Of a DNA stretch of 64,000 bases, positions 16,067 through 23,992 are shown piece after piece. Under the pieces are notes generated by a model. The model was not told where the DNA came from. It saw only the letters and a list, made by a program, of their open reading frames with translations, and did not search any database. The stretch is from positions 28,439 to 92,438 of the forward strand of contig CAJUAA010000011.1 of the NCBI GenBank assembly GCA_910584205.1, read 5' to 3'. A program made the translations under genes and the position numbers. Position 1 is the first letter of the stretch; every line of letters begins with the position of its first letter. Source of the DNA: an uncultured Lachnospiraceae bacterium (GTDB lineage: Bacteria > Bacillota > Clostridia > Lachnospirales > Lachnospiraceae).

Positions 16067-16136
16067 GTTATAGATTCAATCTATAACCGGGTATTTTTTT
16101 TGCGTATTAGACAAAGAAAACCTACTATGATAGTAT
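16067..16136 (+). promoter_or_regulatory. Dyad operator and promoter upstream of the O-acetylhomoserine sulfhydrylase gene
   Basis: A perfect dyad GTTATAGAT-TCA-ATCTATAAC spans 16067-16087, with the spacing and ATA...TAT ends seen in LysR-type binding sites. Downstream, TTAGAC (16107-16112) and TAGTAT (16131-16136) are 18 bases apart and may form the promoter. No SAM riboswitch or T-box structure is apparent, so protein control of this sulfur gene is more likely. Confidence 0.45.
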
Positions 16137-16178
16137 GTTTACAGAAATTCAGAAAACAAAAATTTGGAGGAAATAAAA

Positions 16179-17489
16179 ATGACAGAGAAAAATATCAGAG
16201 ATTCCAGAAACTGGGCGTTTGAGACCAGACAGTTACATATCGGACAGGAGCAGGCGGATCCGGTTACGGATGCAAGAGCGGTCCCGATCTATGCAACCAC
16301 ATCCTATGTATTCCATGATTCGCAGCATGCGGCGGACCGTTTCGGCTTGAAGGACGCAGGAAATATCTACGGCAGGCTGACGAATCCCACGCAGGACATT
16401 TTCGAGCAGAGGATCGCGTCTTTGGAGGGCGGCGTGGCGGCGCTGGCAGTGGCTTCCGGCGCGGCGGCCATCTCCTACACGTTCCAGACGCTGGCAAAAT
16501 CAGGAGAACATATCGTGGCATCGAAGACCATCTACGGCGGAACTTATAATCTGCTGGCCCATACGCTGCCGCAGACGAACGGAGTGACGACAACCTTTGT
16601 GGACCCGCAGGTGGAAGGTTCCTTTGAGGCGGCGATCCGGGAGAATACAAAAGCGATCTTTGTGGAGACGCTGGGCAATCCCAACTCAAACCTGGCGGAT
16701 CTGGAAGAACTGGCAAAGGTCGCTCACCGGCATCAGATCCCGCTGGTAGTGGACTCTACCTTTGCGACGCCCTGTCTGGTGCGGCCCATCGAGTACGGCG
16801 CGGACATTGTAGTCCACTCGGCCACCAAATTTATCGGCGGCCACGGAACAGCCATCGGCGGCGTGATCGTTGACAGCGGTAAGTTTGACTGGAAAGCGTC
16901 CGGAAACTATCCGTGGATCTCGGAACCCAACCCCAGCTATCATGGAGTGTCTTTTGCTGACGCGGTGGGTGCGGCCGCTTTTGTGACCTATATCCGTGCG
17001 GTCCTGCTGCGGGATACCGGAGCGACACTTTCTCCGTTCCATGCATTCCTCTTCCTGCAGGGGCTGGAGACCCTGTCCCTTCGCGTAGAGCGCCATGTGA
17101 GCAATGCGCTGAAGATCGTGAAATATTTATCAGAGCATCCCCAGGTGGAAGCGGTCCATCATCCGTCGTTGGAGAGCGAGCCAAGCCATGGACTGTATCA
17201 AAAATATCTGCCGAACGGAGGCGGTTCGATCTTTACCTTCGAGATCAGAGGAGACGCGAAGACTGCCCAGACTTTTATCGACCATCTGGCGATCTTCTCC
17301 CTGCTGGCCAATGTGGCGGACGTCAAATCTCTCGTCATCCATCCGGCGACCACCACTCACAGCCAGTGCACGGAGGAAGAACTGCTGGATCAGGGCATCC
17401 GGCCGAATACCATCCGTCTTTCCATCGGCATTGAGAAAGCGGAGGATCTGATCGCGGCTCTGGATGCGGCGTTTGAGGCGGTGAAATAA
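16179..17489 (+). CDS. metY: O-acetylhomoserine aminocarboxypropyltransferase (sulfhydrylase)
   Basis: 436 residues, Cys/Met-metabolism PLP enzyme. The PLP lysine is in DIVVHSATKFIGGHG. The N-terminal FETRQLHIGQEQADPVTDARAVPIYATTSY and the long C-terminal region with VKSLVIHPATTTHSQ are typical of the O-acetylhomoserine branch rather than cystathionine gamma-synthase, which is about 50 residues shorter. It makes homocysteine from O-acetylhomoserine and sulfide. The start at 16179 follows TTGGAGG by 8 bases; the frame is open further up, but only into the ribosome binding site. It is monocistronic, bounded by a terminator at 17505. Confidence 0.93.
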   Translation: MTEKNIRDSRNWAFETRQLHIGQEQADPVTDARAVPIYATTSYVFHDSQHAADRFGLKDAGNIYGRLTNPTQDIFEQRIASLEGGVAALAVASGAAAISYTFQTLAKSGEHIVASKTIYGGTYNLLAHTLPQTNGVTTTFVDPQVEGSFEAAIRENTKAIFVETLGNPNSNLADLEELAKVAHRHQIPLVVDSTFATPCLVRPIEYGADIVVHSATKFIGGHGTAIGGVIVDSGKFDWKASGNYPWISEPNPSYHGVSFADAVGAAAFVTYIRAVLLRDTGATLSPFHAFLFLQGLETLSLRVERHVSNALKIVKYLSEHPQVEAVHHPSLESEPSHGLYQKYLPNGGGSIFTFEIRGDAKTAQTFIDHLAIFSLLANVADVKSLVIHPATTTHSQCTEEELLDQGIRPNTIRLSIGIEKAEDLIAALDAAFEAVK

Positions 17490-17504
17490 GTACAGGAAAA
17501 CAGG

Positions 17505-17540
17505 ACAGCCGGCACGGTAGAAACCGCGCCGGCTGTTTTC
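17505..17540 (+). terminator. Intrinsic terminator after metY
   Basis: ACAGCCGGC...CGGT-AGAA-ACCG...GCCGGCTGTTTTC forms a long stem with a T-run. Confidence 0.85.
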
Positions 17541-17672
17541 CGGGGCGGCAGTACCGCCTGTCTGCTGTTGATTTCGCCCACGGTCTTTTCTGCGTCTTTT
17601 CTTTGACTTTTTATCTGCAAAATGATATAACAATTAGAGATGAAATTTATAACAAATGAAAGGCGAAGGAAG

Positions 17673-18392
17673 ATGTTTAAATATGAGATCATAGCGGAGG
17701 AGATTCAGAAGAAAATTCAGTCCGGGGAATATCCGGCGGATGAGAAACTGCCGCAGGAGATGGAGCTGTGCAGGCAGTATGACGCTTCGAGGATCACGAT
17801 CCGGGAAGCGCTGGATCTTCTGGTAAACAGGGGTCTGATCACCAGGCGGCGCGGTGCGGGAACCTATGTAAAAGCCATCGCGGGAGAGGCGTCGGATTCG
17901 GAGAAATTTGCCAGATCCCAGCAGTTTGGGGGCTTTACCAGCGACATGAAGGGAAGAGAAGTGAGCACGGAGCTGCATGAACTTTCCCTGCTGCGGGCGC
18001 CGCGGCATGTGGCGGAGCGGCTTCAGGTTCCGGAGACGGCGTTTGTCTGTTATATCTGCAGGACCCGTAAGGTGGATCAGAAACCATATGTGGTGGAATA
18101 TACGTATATGCCCACGGATTTTATCACCGGGATCACAGAGGATGTGGTGAAAGGTTCCATCTACGGCTACATCGAGCATACGCTGAAGCTGAAGATCAAG
18201 AGCGCGCATCGGACGGTCCGGGCGGATATGCCGACCGCTCAGGAGCGGGAATGGCTGGAGATCGGGCAGGACGCCATGCCGATTCTGGAGGTGGAGCAGA
18301 CCGGGTACCTGGATGACGGCAGGATCTTTGAGTATTCCACGGCACGTCACCGGGCGGACTGCTTTGAACTGCATACGGTCAGTATCCACTGA
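17673..18392 (+). CDS. GntR-family (HutC/UTRA) transcriptional regulator
   Basis: 239 residues. The N-terminal winged helix (MFKYEIIAEEIQKKIQSGEY..., YDASRITIREALDLLVNRGLITRRRGAGTYV) is a GntR DNA-binding domain. Residues from about 85 to the end form a UTRA ligand-binding domain, which usually senses sugar phosphates. I chose 17673 because the GntR domain begins there; an ATG at 17640 would add eleven residues (MKFITNERRRK) not typical of the family. It lies directly upstream of the GH1 gene and very likely represses it. The dyad at 18579-18609 is the best candidate operator. Confidence 0.9.
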   Translation: MFKYEIIAEEIQKKIQSGEYPADEKLPQEMELCRQYDASRITIREALDLLVNRGLITRRRGAGTYVKAIAGEASDSEKFARSQQFGGFTSDMKGREVSTELHELSLLRAPRHVAERLQVPETAFVCYICRTRKVDQKPYVVEYTYMPTDFITGITEDVVKGSIYGYIEHTLKLKIKSAHRTVRADMPTAQEREWLEIGQDAMPILEVEQTGYLDDGRIFEYSTARHRADCFELHTVSIH

Positions 18393-18431
18393 ACAGGCAG
18401 GTTGTCAGAATATCGTATGATTCTATACAGA

Positions 18432-18489
18432 ACGAAGGACCGCGGCGCGGCAGATTGCATATCTGCCGCGCCACAGTCCTTCGTTTTTT
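18432..18489 (+). terminator. Strong intrinsic terminator after the GntR gene
   Basis: ACGAAGGAC...GGCGCGGCAGAT pairs with ATCTGCCGCGCC...GTCCTTCGT and ends in TTTTTT. This is one of the longest stems in the window. Confidence 0.9.
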
Positions 18490-18543
18490 GGTGAATTTAT
18501 ATGTTTTTTGAAAAAATCAGCTGAAAAAATCAGAAAAAAGGTA

Positions 18544-18609
18544 TTGACAAATCTTTAAGTTATAATATAATAAAAATATGTTATGACAAATAATAATAAA
18601 TACATAACA
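18544..18609 (+). promoter_or_regulatory. Promoter and candidate operator for the GH1-ROK operon
   Basis: TTGACA (18544-18549) and TATAAT (18566-18571) with a 16-base spacer form a near-ideal promoter. Just downstream, TGTTATG (18579-18585) and CATAACA (18603-18609) make an inverted repeat that overlaps the transcript start, a good place for the GntR/UTRA repressor to bind. Confidence 0.65.
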
Positions 18610-18678
18610 AAGTTGCTTTCCAGTTTTGGCAGAGGAGTGCAGAAAGCCGGGGCGGAAGGAAAAGAGAAGGGAGAATAT

Positions 18679-20067
18679 ATGAAATTACCGGATCATTTTT
18701 TTATGGGTGCGGCCATGTCCGGTCCGCAGACCGAAGGGGCGTATAAGACCGGCGGAAAGCTGGAGAATCTCTGGGATATCTGGTCGGACGCGTCGATTTC
18801 TGATTTTTACAACAAGGTCGGTAGCTATGTGGGGAACAATTTTTATGAGAAATACGAGGAGGATATCCGGCTTCTGAAAAGTCTGGGTCTGGATTCCTTC
18901 CGGACATCCATCCAGTGGAGCCGGCTTCTGAACGAGCACGAAGAGCTGAATCCGGAAGGGGCAGATTTCTATCACAGGGTATGCGCCTGCGCAAAGGAGA
19001 ATCAGATCGAGCTGTTTATGAATCTGTATCATTTCGACATGCCGGCGTATCTGTTCCGAAAGGGCGGATGGGAGAACCGGGAAGTGGTGGAAGCCTATGC
19101 CGTCTATGCGGAGAAGGCGTTCCGGGAATTCGGAAAAGAGATCAGGTACTGGTTTACTTTCAATGAAGCGATCGTGGAGCCGGATCAGAGATATCGAAGC
19201 GGGATCTGGTATCCGTTTGTAAAGGACGCAAAGCGGGGCATGAAGGTGCAGTACCATATTTCGCTGGCGCACAGTCTGGCGGTACGGGAGTTCCGGAAAG
19301 CGAAGGAGGAAGGATATCTCCTGCCGGATGCGCAGATCGGGCTGATCAACTGTTTTGCGCCGCCCTACACCAGAGAAAACCCGACGCCGGAGGATCTGGA
19401 GGCGCTCCGCATGGAAGACGGACTGAACAACCGCTGGTGGCTGGACCTGGTGACGAAGGGAGAGCTGCCAAAAGACGTGCTGGATACGCTTAAGGCGTGC
19501 GGCCTGGCGCCGGAGGTCCGTCCGGGAGACGAGGAGATTCTGCGCTGCGGCGTCGTGGACTGGCTGGGCTTTAATTATTATCATCCGTCCCGGATTCAGG
19601 CGCCGAAGGAGAAGACGGACGAGAACGGCTATCTGAAATTTTCCGATCCGTATGTATGGCCGGAAGCGAAGATGAACATCTACCGGGGCTGGGAGATCTA
19701 TCCGAAGGGAATCTATGATTTTGGTATGAAAATGAAACACGAATATCCGGATTTGAAGTTTTTTATCTCGGAAAACGGTATGGGCGTGGAACACGAGGAC
19801 CGGTTCCGCGACGCTTCCGGAGAGATTCAGGACGACTACCGGATCGAGTTTGTACAGGAACATCTGGAATGGATTCTGAAAGCAGTCCGGGACGGGGCGC
19901 GGTGCATGGGTTACCATTACTGGGGTCTGATCGACAACTGGTCCTGGAATAACGCTTATAAAAACCGCTACGGAATGATTGAGGTGGATCTGATGGACAA
20001 TTATCGGAGAAAACTCAAGAAATCCGCAAAGTGGATGCAGGAGGTGATACGTTCGGGGGAACTGTAA
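18679..20067 (+). CDS. Glycoside hydrolase family 1, probable 6-phospho-beta-glucosidase
   Basis: 462 residues, normal for GH1. The acid/base glutamate is in YWFTFNEAIVEP (about residue 164) and the nucleophile glutamate in FFISENGMGVEHEDR (about 368). At the -1 subsite loop near the C-terminus the sequence is DNWSWNNAYKNRYG. Serine at the place where free beta-glucosidases have glutamate points to phosphorylated substrates, although the usual neighbouring lysine is shifted by one. I chose the ATG at 18679 because GAAGGGAG precedes it and the family starts MKLPDHFFMGAAMSG; codons from 18583 are upstream leader. The operon partners are a GntR/UTRA regulator and a ROK kinase. No PTS gene is adjacent, so phosphorylation may depend on a distant PTS or the ROK protein. 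Confidence 0.88.
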   Translation: MKLPDHFFMGAAMSGPQTEGAYKTGGKLENLWDIWSDASISDFYNKVGSYVGNNFYEKYEEDIRLLKSLGLDSFRTSIQWSRLLNEHEELNPEGADFYHRVCACAKENQIELFMNLYHFDMPAYLFRKGGWENREVVEAYAVYAEKAFREFGKEIRYWFTFNEAIVEPDQRYRSGIWYPFVKDAKRGMKVQYHISLAHSLAVREFRKAKEEGYLLPDAQIGLINCFAPPYTRENPTPEDLEALRMEDGLNNRWWLDLVTKGELPKDVLDTLKACGLAPEVRPGDEEILRCGVVDWLGFNYYHPSRIQAPKEKTDENGYLKFSDPYVWPEAKMNIYRGWEIYPKGIYDFGMKMKHEYPDLKFFISENGMGVEHEDRFRDASGEIQDDYRIEFVQEHLEWILKAVRDGARCMGYHYWGLIDNWSWNNAYKNRYGMIEVDLMDNYRRKLKKSAKWMQEVIRSGEL

Positions 20068-20128
20068 GACGGGGTTGGTTTATCCAATCTGCAACCAGTA
20101 AAAGAATGAAATAAGGAGGAAAAACAAA

Positions 20129-21259
20129 GTGGACAAACTGAATCTGGACGGGAAAGTCATGAAGAAGATGGGCGGAAACGTATCAAAAGCTTCTTTTGCC
20201 AGTATTCTGATGCTGGACGGGGAAGGGACGATTACCAGCGGCGGGGAAACCGTTGCGTTCCGGAAGGGGGACAGCTTCTTTCTGTCGGCGGACAGCGGAG
20301 ACTATATCGTGGAGGGCTCCTGCGACGCGCTGATTACCACCATACGGGAGAAAGCGGCTCCGGTCCGGATCGGGATTGACATCGGCGTGAATGAGACCCG
20401 GATCGGCCTGGTGGACATCCATCAGAAGCTGCTGGCCTGCGAAATAATCAGGACCGGCGCGGACCGTCCGGCCGAAGAGGTGATCCGGGAGATCGGGCAG
20501 CGGACCCTTGCGCTTCTGGAAACACACGGAATTCCTGTGGACCAGTGCGTATGTGCCGGCATCAGCGTGCCGGGTACCGTGGACCAGAGAAAGGGCGTGG
20601 TGTGCTATTCCAACAATATCCGCTGGAAGCAGGTGGAGGTGGCAAAGCAGATCAGCGAATATCTGCCGCTTCCCATACACGTGGCCAACGACGCGGACTG
20701 CGCGGCGCTGGGCGAGGCGACCGCGGGCGCCGGAAGGGAATATCAGGATGTGGTCATGCTCACGCTGGGAGTAGGCGTCGGCGGCGGAGTCATTCTGGAC
20801 GGGGAGATCTGCGCCGGCCGGAATATCGGCGGCAATGAGCTGGGCCATATGGTCATCGTGGAAGACGGGGAAACCTGTACCTGCGGAAGACACGGATGCC
20901 TGGAGGCGTATGTGTCCGTAAGGGCGCTGGTCCGGGATACAGAGAGAGTGACCGGACAGGAGATGACGCCCGAAGAGATCTTTGCACAGGCAGAGGCCGG
21001 CAATGCGGAACTGAAAGAGCTGATCCGCAAATATACCGGAAGACTTGGAACCGGACTTGTGAATGTGGTAAATATTTTCCGGCCCCAGCTGGTCCTTCTG
21101 GGCGGAGAACTCTCGGCGCAGATGGAGCCGCTGCTTCCCTCCCTTCAGAGCATGCTGAAGGAAGGATGCTTCGGCGGAGCGGACAGCGAGTATCCGGATA
21201 TTAAGATTGCGGCGCTGGGGAATGACGCCGGTGTGATCGGAGCAGCCAGCCTGACGTAG
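20129..21259 (+). CDS. ROK-family sugar kinase with an N-terminal cupin domain like the ManA C-terminus
   Basis: 376 residues from a GTG preceded by AAGGAGGAAAA. Residues about 1-75 (SFASILMLDGEGTITSGG..., FRKGDSFFLSADSGDYIVEG) resemble the C-terminal cupin of class I mannose-6-phosphate isomerase. From about residue 78 (VRIGIDIG) a complete ROK kinase follows, with the Asp of VANDADCAALGE as likely catalytic base, the GVGVGGG turn, NELGHM, and a CTCGRHGCLEAY zinc motif. The phosphate-1 motif is DIGVNETRIG rather than DIGGT. ROK kinases phosphorylate glucose, mannose or N-acetyl sugars; with a GH1 phospho-glucosidase upstream, glucokinase or beta-glucoside kinase activity is likely. The added cupin may bind the sugar or control the kinase. 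Confidence 0.85.
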   Translation: MDKLNLDGKVMKKMGGNVSKASFASILMLDGEGTITSGGETVAFRKGDSFFLSADSGDYIVEGSCDALITTIREKAAPVRIGIDIGVNETRIGLVDIHQKLLACEIIRTGADRPAEEVIREIGQRTLALLETHGIPVDQCVCAGISVPGTVDQRKGVVCYSNNIRWKQVEVAKQISEYLPLPIHVANDADCAALGEATAGAGREYQDVVMLTLGVGVGGGVILDGEICAGRNIGGNELGHMVIVEDGETCTCGRHGCLEAYVSVRALVRDTERVTGQEMTPEEIFAQAEAGNAELKELIRKYTGRLGTGLVNVVNIFRPQLVLLGGELSAQMEPLLPSLQSMLKEGCFGGADSEYPDIKIAALGNDAGVIGAASLT

Positions 21260-21302
21260 CCTTGTTCTTAAAAAACCGGGTAGCTTTTGGAAAAGGCGAA
21301 TA

Positions 21303-21314
21303 GAACATATGTTC
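21303..21314. other. Perfect LexA-type palindrome between convergent genes
   Basis: GAACATATGTTC fits the core of the Firmicutes SOS box (CGAAC-N4-GTTCG). It lies 9 bases beyond the stop of the minus-strand YczE-like gene and 43 bases beyond the ROK stop, with no gene start nearby. It is reported as a site, not as a proven operator. Confidence 0.3.
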
Positions 21315-21322
21315 AATTTCCC

Positions 21323-21985
21323 TTATGTATCAGAGCACTTCAGAAGACGGAGCAGAATATGGACCAGTCGTTCGCTGTGGGGCAGGAACACGCCGGCTAC
21401 CGGCCCCACCAGAAAGGCGCTGATAAGCGTTCCGACTCCGACGGCTCCGCCCATGAGAAAGCCCATGGAGACAAAACAGACGTCCACCAGAATTCGGACC
21501 GGTCCGAACGGTTTTGCAAGGCGGTCGCTTAAGACGATGGCCACCAGATCGTTGGGACCGGTGCCCGCGTCGGATTTGATGACGATGGTCATGCCGAAGG
21601 CAAGGATCACGCAGCCCAGCGCCAGCGTCAGAAGGCGCAGGACAAAGGGATTGCCCGGATGGACCCAGTGCTCCAGCAGGCGTGTGAACACATCGATGAT
21701 GGGTCCGCCGGCGATCATGCAGACCAGAGTACCGGCTTTGACGTAGCTTCGGTCGGTCACAAGCAGGATCAGCATGATGAGGATGCTGACGGCGGCGTGG
21801 GTGCCGCCGTGGGTCAGCACCGGAATCAGGCGTCCCAGCGTCCGGAAGATTCCCTGAATAAAGACGTTAAAAGGATCGGCGCCCAGGTCCGTCAGAAGGA
21901 ACAGGGTCACGCCCAGGTGGGCGATAATCAGTCCGATGAATAAAAGCAGCAGCCGCGCGGTATATTCTTTCGCATTTCGTTTCAT
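21323..21985 (-). CDS. YczE/YyaS/YitT-family integral membrane protein
   Basis: 220 residues with about five hydrophobic segments. The diagnostic GLIIAHLGVTLFLLTDLGADPFNVFIQGI near the N-terminus, and SDAGTGPNDLVAIVL in the second half, match the YczE/YyaS group. Some members influence small-molecule export or biosynthesis, but no general function is established. AGGGAATTAC precedes the ATG. It converges on the ROK gene and is followed after 36 bases by the rubredoxin gene region in the same orientation (upstream on this strand), so the two may be co-transcribed. Confidence 0.82.
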   Translation of the reverse strand: MKRNAKEYTARLLLLFIGLIIAHLGVTLFLLTDLGADPFNVFIQGIFRTLGRLIPVLTHGGTHAAVSILIMLILLVTDRSYVKAGTLVCMIAGGPIIDVFTRLLEHWVHPGNPFVLRLLTLALGCVILAFGMTIVIKSDAGTGPNDLVAIVLSDRLAKPFGPVRILVDVCFVSMGFLMGGAVGVGTLISAFLVGPVAGVFLPHSERLVHILLRLLKCSDT

Positions 21986-22021
21986 TGTAATTCCCTCATT
22001 TCATCTGCGTCGGGTCCGGAT

Positions 22022-22639
22022 TTACGACGTGATTTTTTCAAAATCGGAAGCCGGATGTTTACACAGAGGACAGATAAAATCCTCCGGCAGATCGTCGCCT
22101 TCATAGAGATAACCGCAGACGCTGCAGCGCCATGCCGATTTCTGACCGGAAGCCGAAGGCTCCGGCGCAGGTTTGATGGAAGACTGGTAGTAAGCGTACG
22201 TTGCGGACGGGACGTTGGACAGGACTTCCATGTCGTTTACGGAAGCGAGGAACATGGTGTGACTCCCCAGATCGACCGCCTGTTCAACCGCGGCGCTGAT
22301 GTAGCTGTTGGTTCCCGCCGTAATATAATACAGGCCGTTTGCGCTGCGTGCGCAGTCCGTGTAACCGGAAAATTTATCCGTGCTGCGGCCCGACTGAAAA
22401 CCGAAATGCCGGAACGTCTCAAAGACGGCTTCTTCGCTGAGCACCGATACGTTGAAAAGGCCGCTCCGGGCGACCAGATCATGGGTGAAATTTGCCTTGT
22501 TCACCGTAATGCTGATCCGGTTGGGGCTGCTGGTCACCTGGCCGGCTGTATTGATGATGCAGCCGCTCTCTGTTCCCTCAGAGGCCGAGGTGAGGACGAA
22601 CAGTCCGTAGGTCAGTTTGTACATTGCTTTCTTATCCAT
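22022..22639 (-). CDS. High-molecular-weight rubredoxin (flavin reductase-like domain plus rubredoxin)
   Basis: 205 residues. The N-terminal ~150 residues are a FMN-binding flavin reductase-like split barrel (MDKKAMYKLTYGLFVLTSASEG, SSPNRISITVNKANFTHDLV, FQSGRSTDKFSGY). The C-terminal ~45 residues are a rubredoxin with CSVCGYLYEGDDL and CPLCKHPASDFE holding the iron ligands. Such Hrb proteins pass electrons from NADH or reduced flavin to diiron flavoproteins in oxygen and NO defence of anaerobes. I chose the start at 22639 because GGGGGTATC precedes it; the frame extends 82 codons further upstream without a family match. No flavodiiron protein is adjacent. Confidence 0.9.
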   Translation of the reverse strand: MDKKAMYKLTYGLFVLTSASEGTESGCIINTAGQVTSSPNRISITVNKANFTHDLVARSGLFNVSVLSEEAVFETFRHFGFQSGRSTDKFSGYTDCARSANGLYYITAGTNSYISAAVEQAVDLGSHTMFLASVNDMEVLSNVPSATYAYYQSSIKPAPEPSASGQKSAWRCSVCGYLYEGDDLPEDFICPLCKHPASDFEKITS

Positions 22640-22892
22640 AGAGATACCCCCTTTATCATGGTAATATGCTGTTCCAGAATGAAGAAACAGACATGCTTTT
22701 ATTATAATCGTTCTGTACCTTTCCTGTCTACTTTTATCGAAAAAACAGATGTGCTGTTCCGGAGTGAAAGAGACCTTGCGCTTCTCTTCAGGGAAACGTA
22801 TAATAAAACCAGATCCGGTATCTGCCGGGAAAGGCAGTCCTCCCAGGCATCGCCGGATCCGGGAAAGAAAGACAGAAGGAGACAAGGGGAAA

Positions 22893-23252
22893 ATGATATT
22901 ATACAGGCCCGTAGGAACAGAAGAACTGAAGCTTATAGAAAAAAGCGGTTATCTGAGATATCCGCCAAGACTGCCGGAACAGCCGATATTTTATCCTGTG
23001 CTGAATGAAAGATATGCGGCGGAAATAGCAGGGCGGTGGAATGTAACATACAACAGCGACCATAAAGGATATGTGACGAGGTTTGAGATTGATGACGCGT
23101 ATGTGCAGCAGTTTGAGGTTCAGACGGTCGGTGCGGAATACCATCAGGAGCTGTGGGTTCCGGCGGAGGAACTGGAAACCTTTAACGACCATATCATTGG
23201 GAAGATCGAGGTCATCCGTCGTTTCCCGGGGAATGAGAGCCGTTCGGACTGA
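22893..23252 (+). CDS. Small conserved protein of the 'ADP-ribosylation/crystallin J1' annotated type
   Basis: 119 residues from the ATG at 22893 (MILYRPVGTEELKLIEKSGY) with GGGGAAA just before it. Segments such as PPRLPEQPIFYPVLNERYA and YHQELWVPAEELETFNDHIIGKIEVI are familiar from a small Lachnospiraceae protein that databases label 'ADP-ribosylation/crystallin J1'. That name does not reflect a shown function. There is no signal peptide or membrane segment, and the operon context is weak: the ECF sigma gene follows after 200 bases. Function unknown. Confidence 0.75.
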   Translation: MILYRPVGTEELKLIEKSGYLRYPPRLPEQPIFYPVLNERYAAEIAGRWNVTYNSDHKGYVTRFEIDDAYVQQFEVQTVGAEYHQELWVPAEELETFNDHIIGKIEVIRRFPGNESRSD

Positions 23253-23452
23253 CCTGGATTCCTGCCCGGTACGCCGAATGGCGGTGCCATTCAATGGATA
23301 CACAATTTCAAAACGGGAACCATACATCTGTGCCGGGACATGCCGGCACATTTTTTTATTTTCCTGCATCGAAATGCGCATCAGGACGATCTAATAGGTG
23401 TAAACAGACAGACGGGACCCCCGGCCGGGCTTCCAGATGGAGGATGAAGGAT

Positions 23453-23950
23453 ATGAGTATATTGGTGAAAAAGGCGCAGCAGGGAGACGCGGAGGCCTTT
23501 ATCGAATTGATCGAACAGAACAGGATGACGCTCCAGAGGGTCGCTTATGGGTATTTCCGGGGAGAGGAGGATGTGGCAGACGTGATCCAGGACACGATTC
23601 TGGATGCGTTTGAACATATACGGAAGCTGAAGAAGCCGGAATATTTCCGAACCTGGCTGGTGCGGATCCTCATGAACAACTGCAACCGGCTGTACAACCA
23701 GAACCGGAAAAGCTGCGGGCTGGAGGAGGTGCCGGAGACGGCAGGCGACAGTTCCGGTACGGCGGATGTGGAGTTTCACGAGCTGCTTCGTTCGCTTCCG
23801 GAGGACAGCCGGGTGATCTTCCTGTTGTATTACGGTGAACGGTTTACGACCAGAGAGATTGGGCAGATGCTGAATATGAAGGAATCTACGGTCAAAAGCC
23901 GGCTGCTCAGAGGAAAACAGAAGCTGCGGCTGGAAATGCAGGTTGTCTAG
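23453..23950 (+). CDS. ECF-type RNA polymerase sigma factor
   Basis: 165 residues. Region 2 begins at MSILVKKAQQGDAEAFIELIEQN and contains YGYFRGEEDVADVIQDTILDAFEHIRKL; region 4 is SLPEDSRVIFLLYYGERFTTREIGQMLNMKESTVKSRLLRGKQKL. The ATG at 23453 has GGAGG 9 bases upstream; an ATG nine bases earlier is possible. The gene is followed after 42 bases by a DUF4179 membrane protein, which in this family acts as the partner anti-sigma factor. A second pair of the same type is at 40552-42158. The signal is unknown. Confidence 0.92.
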   Translation: MSILVKKAQQGDAEAFIELIEQNRMTLQRVAYGYFRGEEDVADVIQDTILDAFEHIRKLKKPEYFRTWLVRILMNNCNRLYNQNRKSCGLEEVPETAGDSSGTADVEFHELLRSLPEDSRVIFLLYYGERFTTREIGQMLNMKESTVKSRLLRGKQKLRLEMQVV

Positions 23951-23992
23951 GAAGCGATCAAACTATGTAAAATCCGAACAGGAGATGGAAAT

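Noticed and set aside
16020..16178. SAM riboswitch or T-box upstream of metY
   Set aside because: I looked for the multi-stem SAM-I core and for the T-box sequence and found neither; only a 9-bp dyad is present.
18685..19917. A 410-codon open frame on the minus strand
   Set aside because: It is antisense to the GH1 gene, whose active-site motifs are clear. The protein is rich in Arg, Leu, Pro and His, as expected of a shadow frame in GC-rich DNA.
20183..21316. A 377-codon minus-strand frame across the ROK gene
   Set aside because: No motif or ribosome site; the plus-strand ROK protein explains the DNA.
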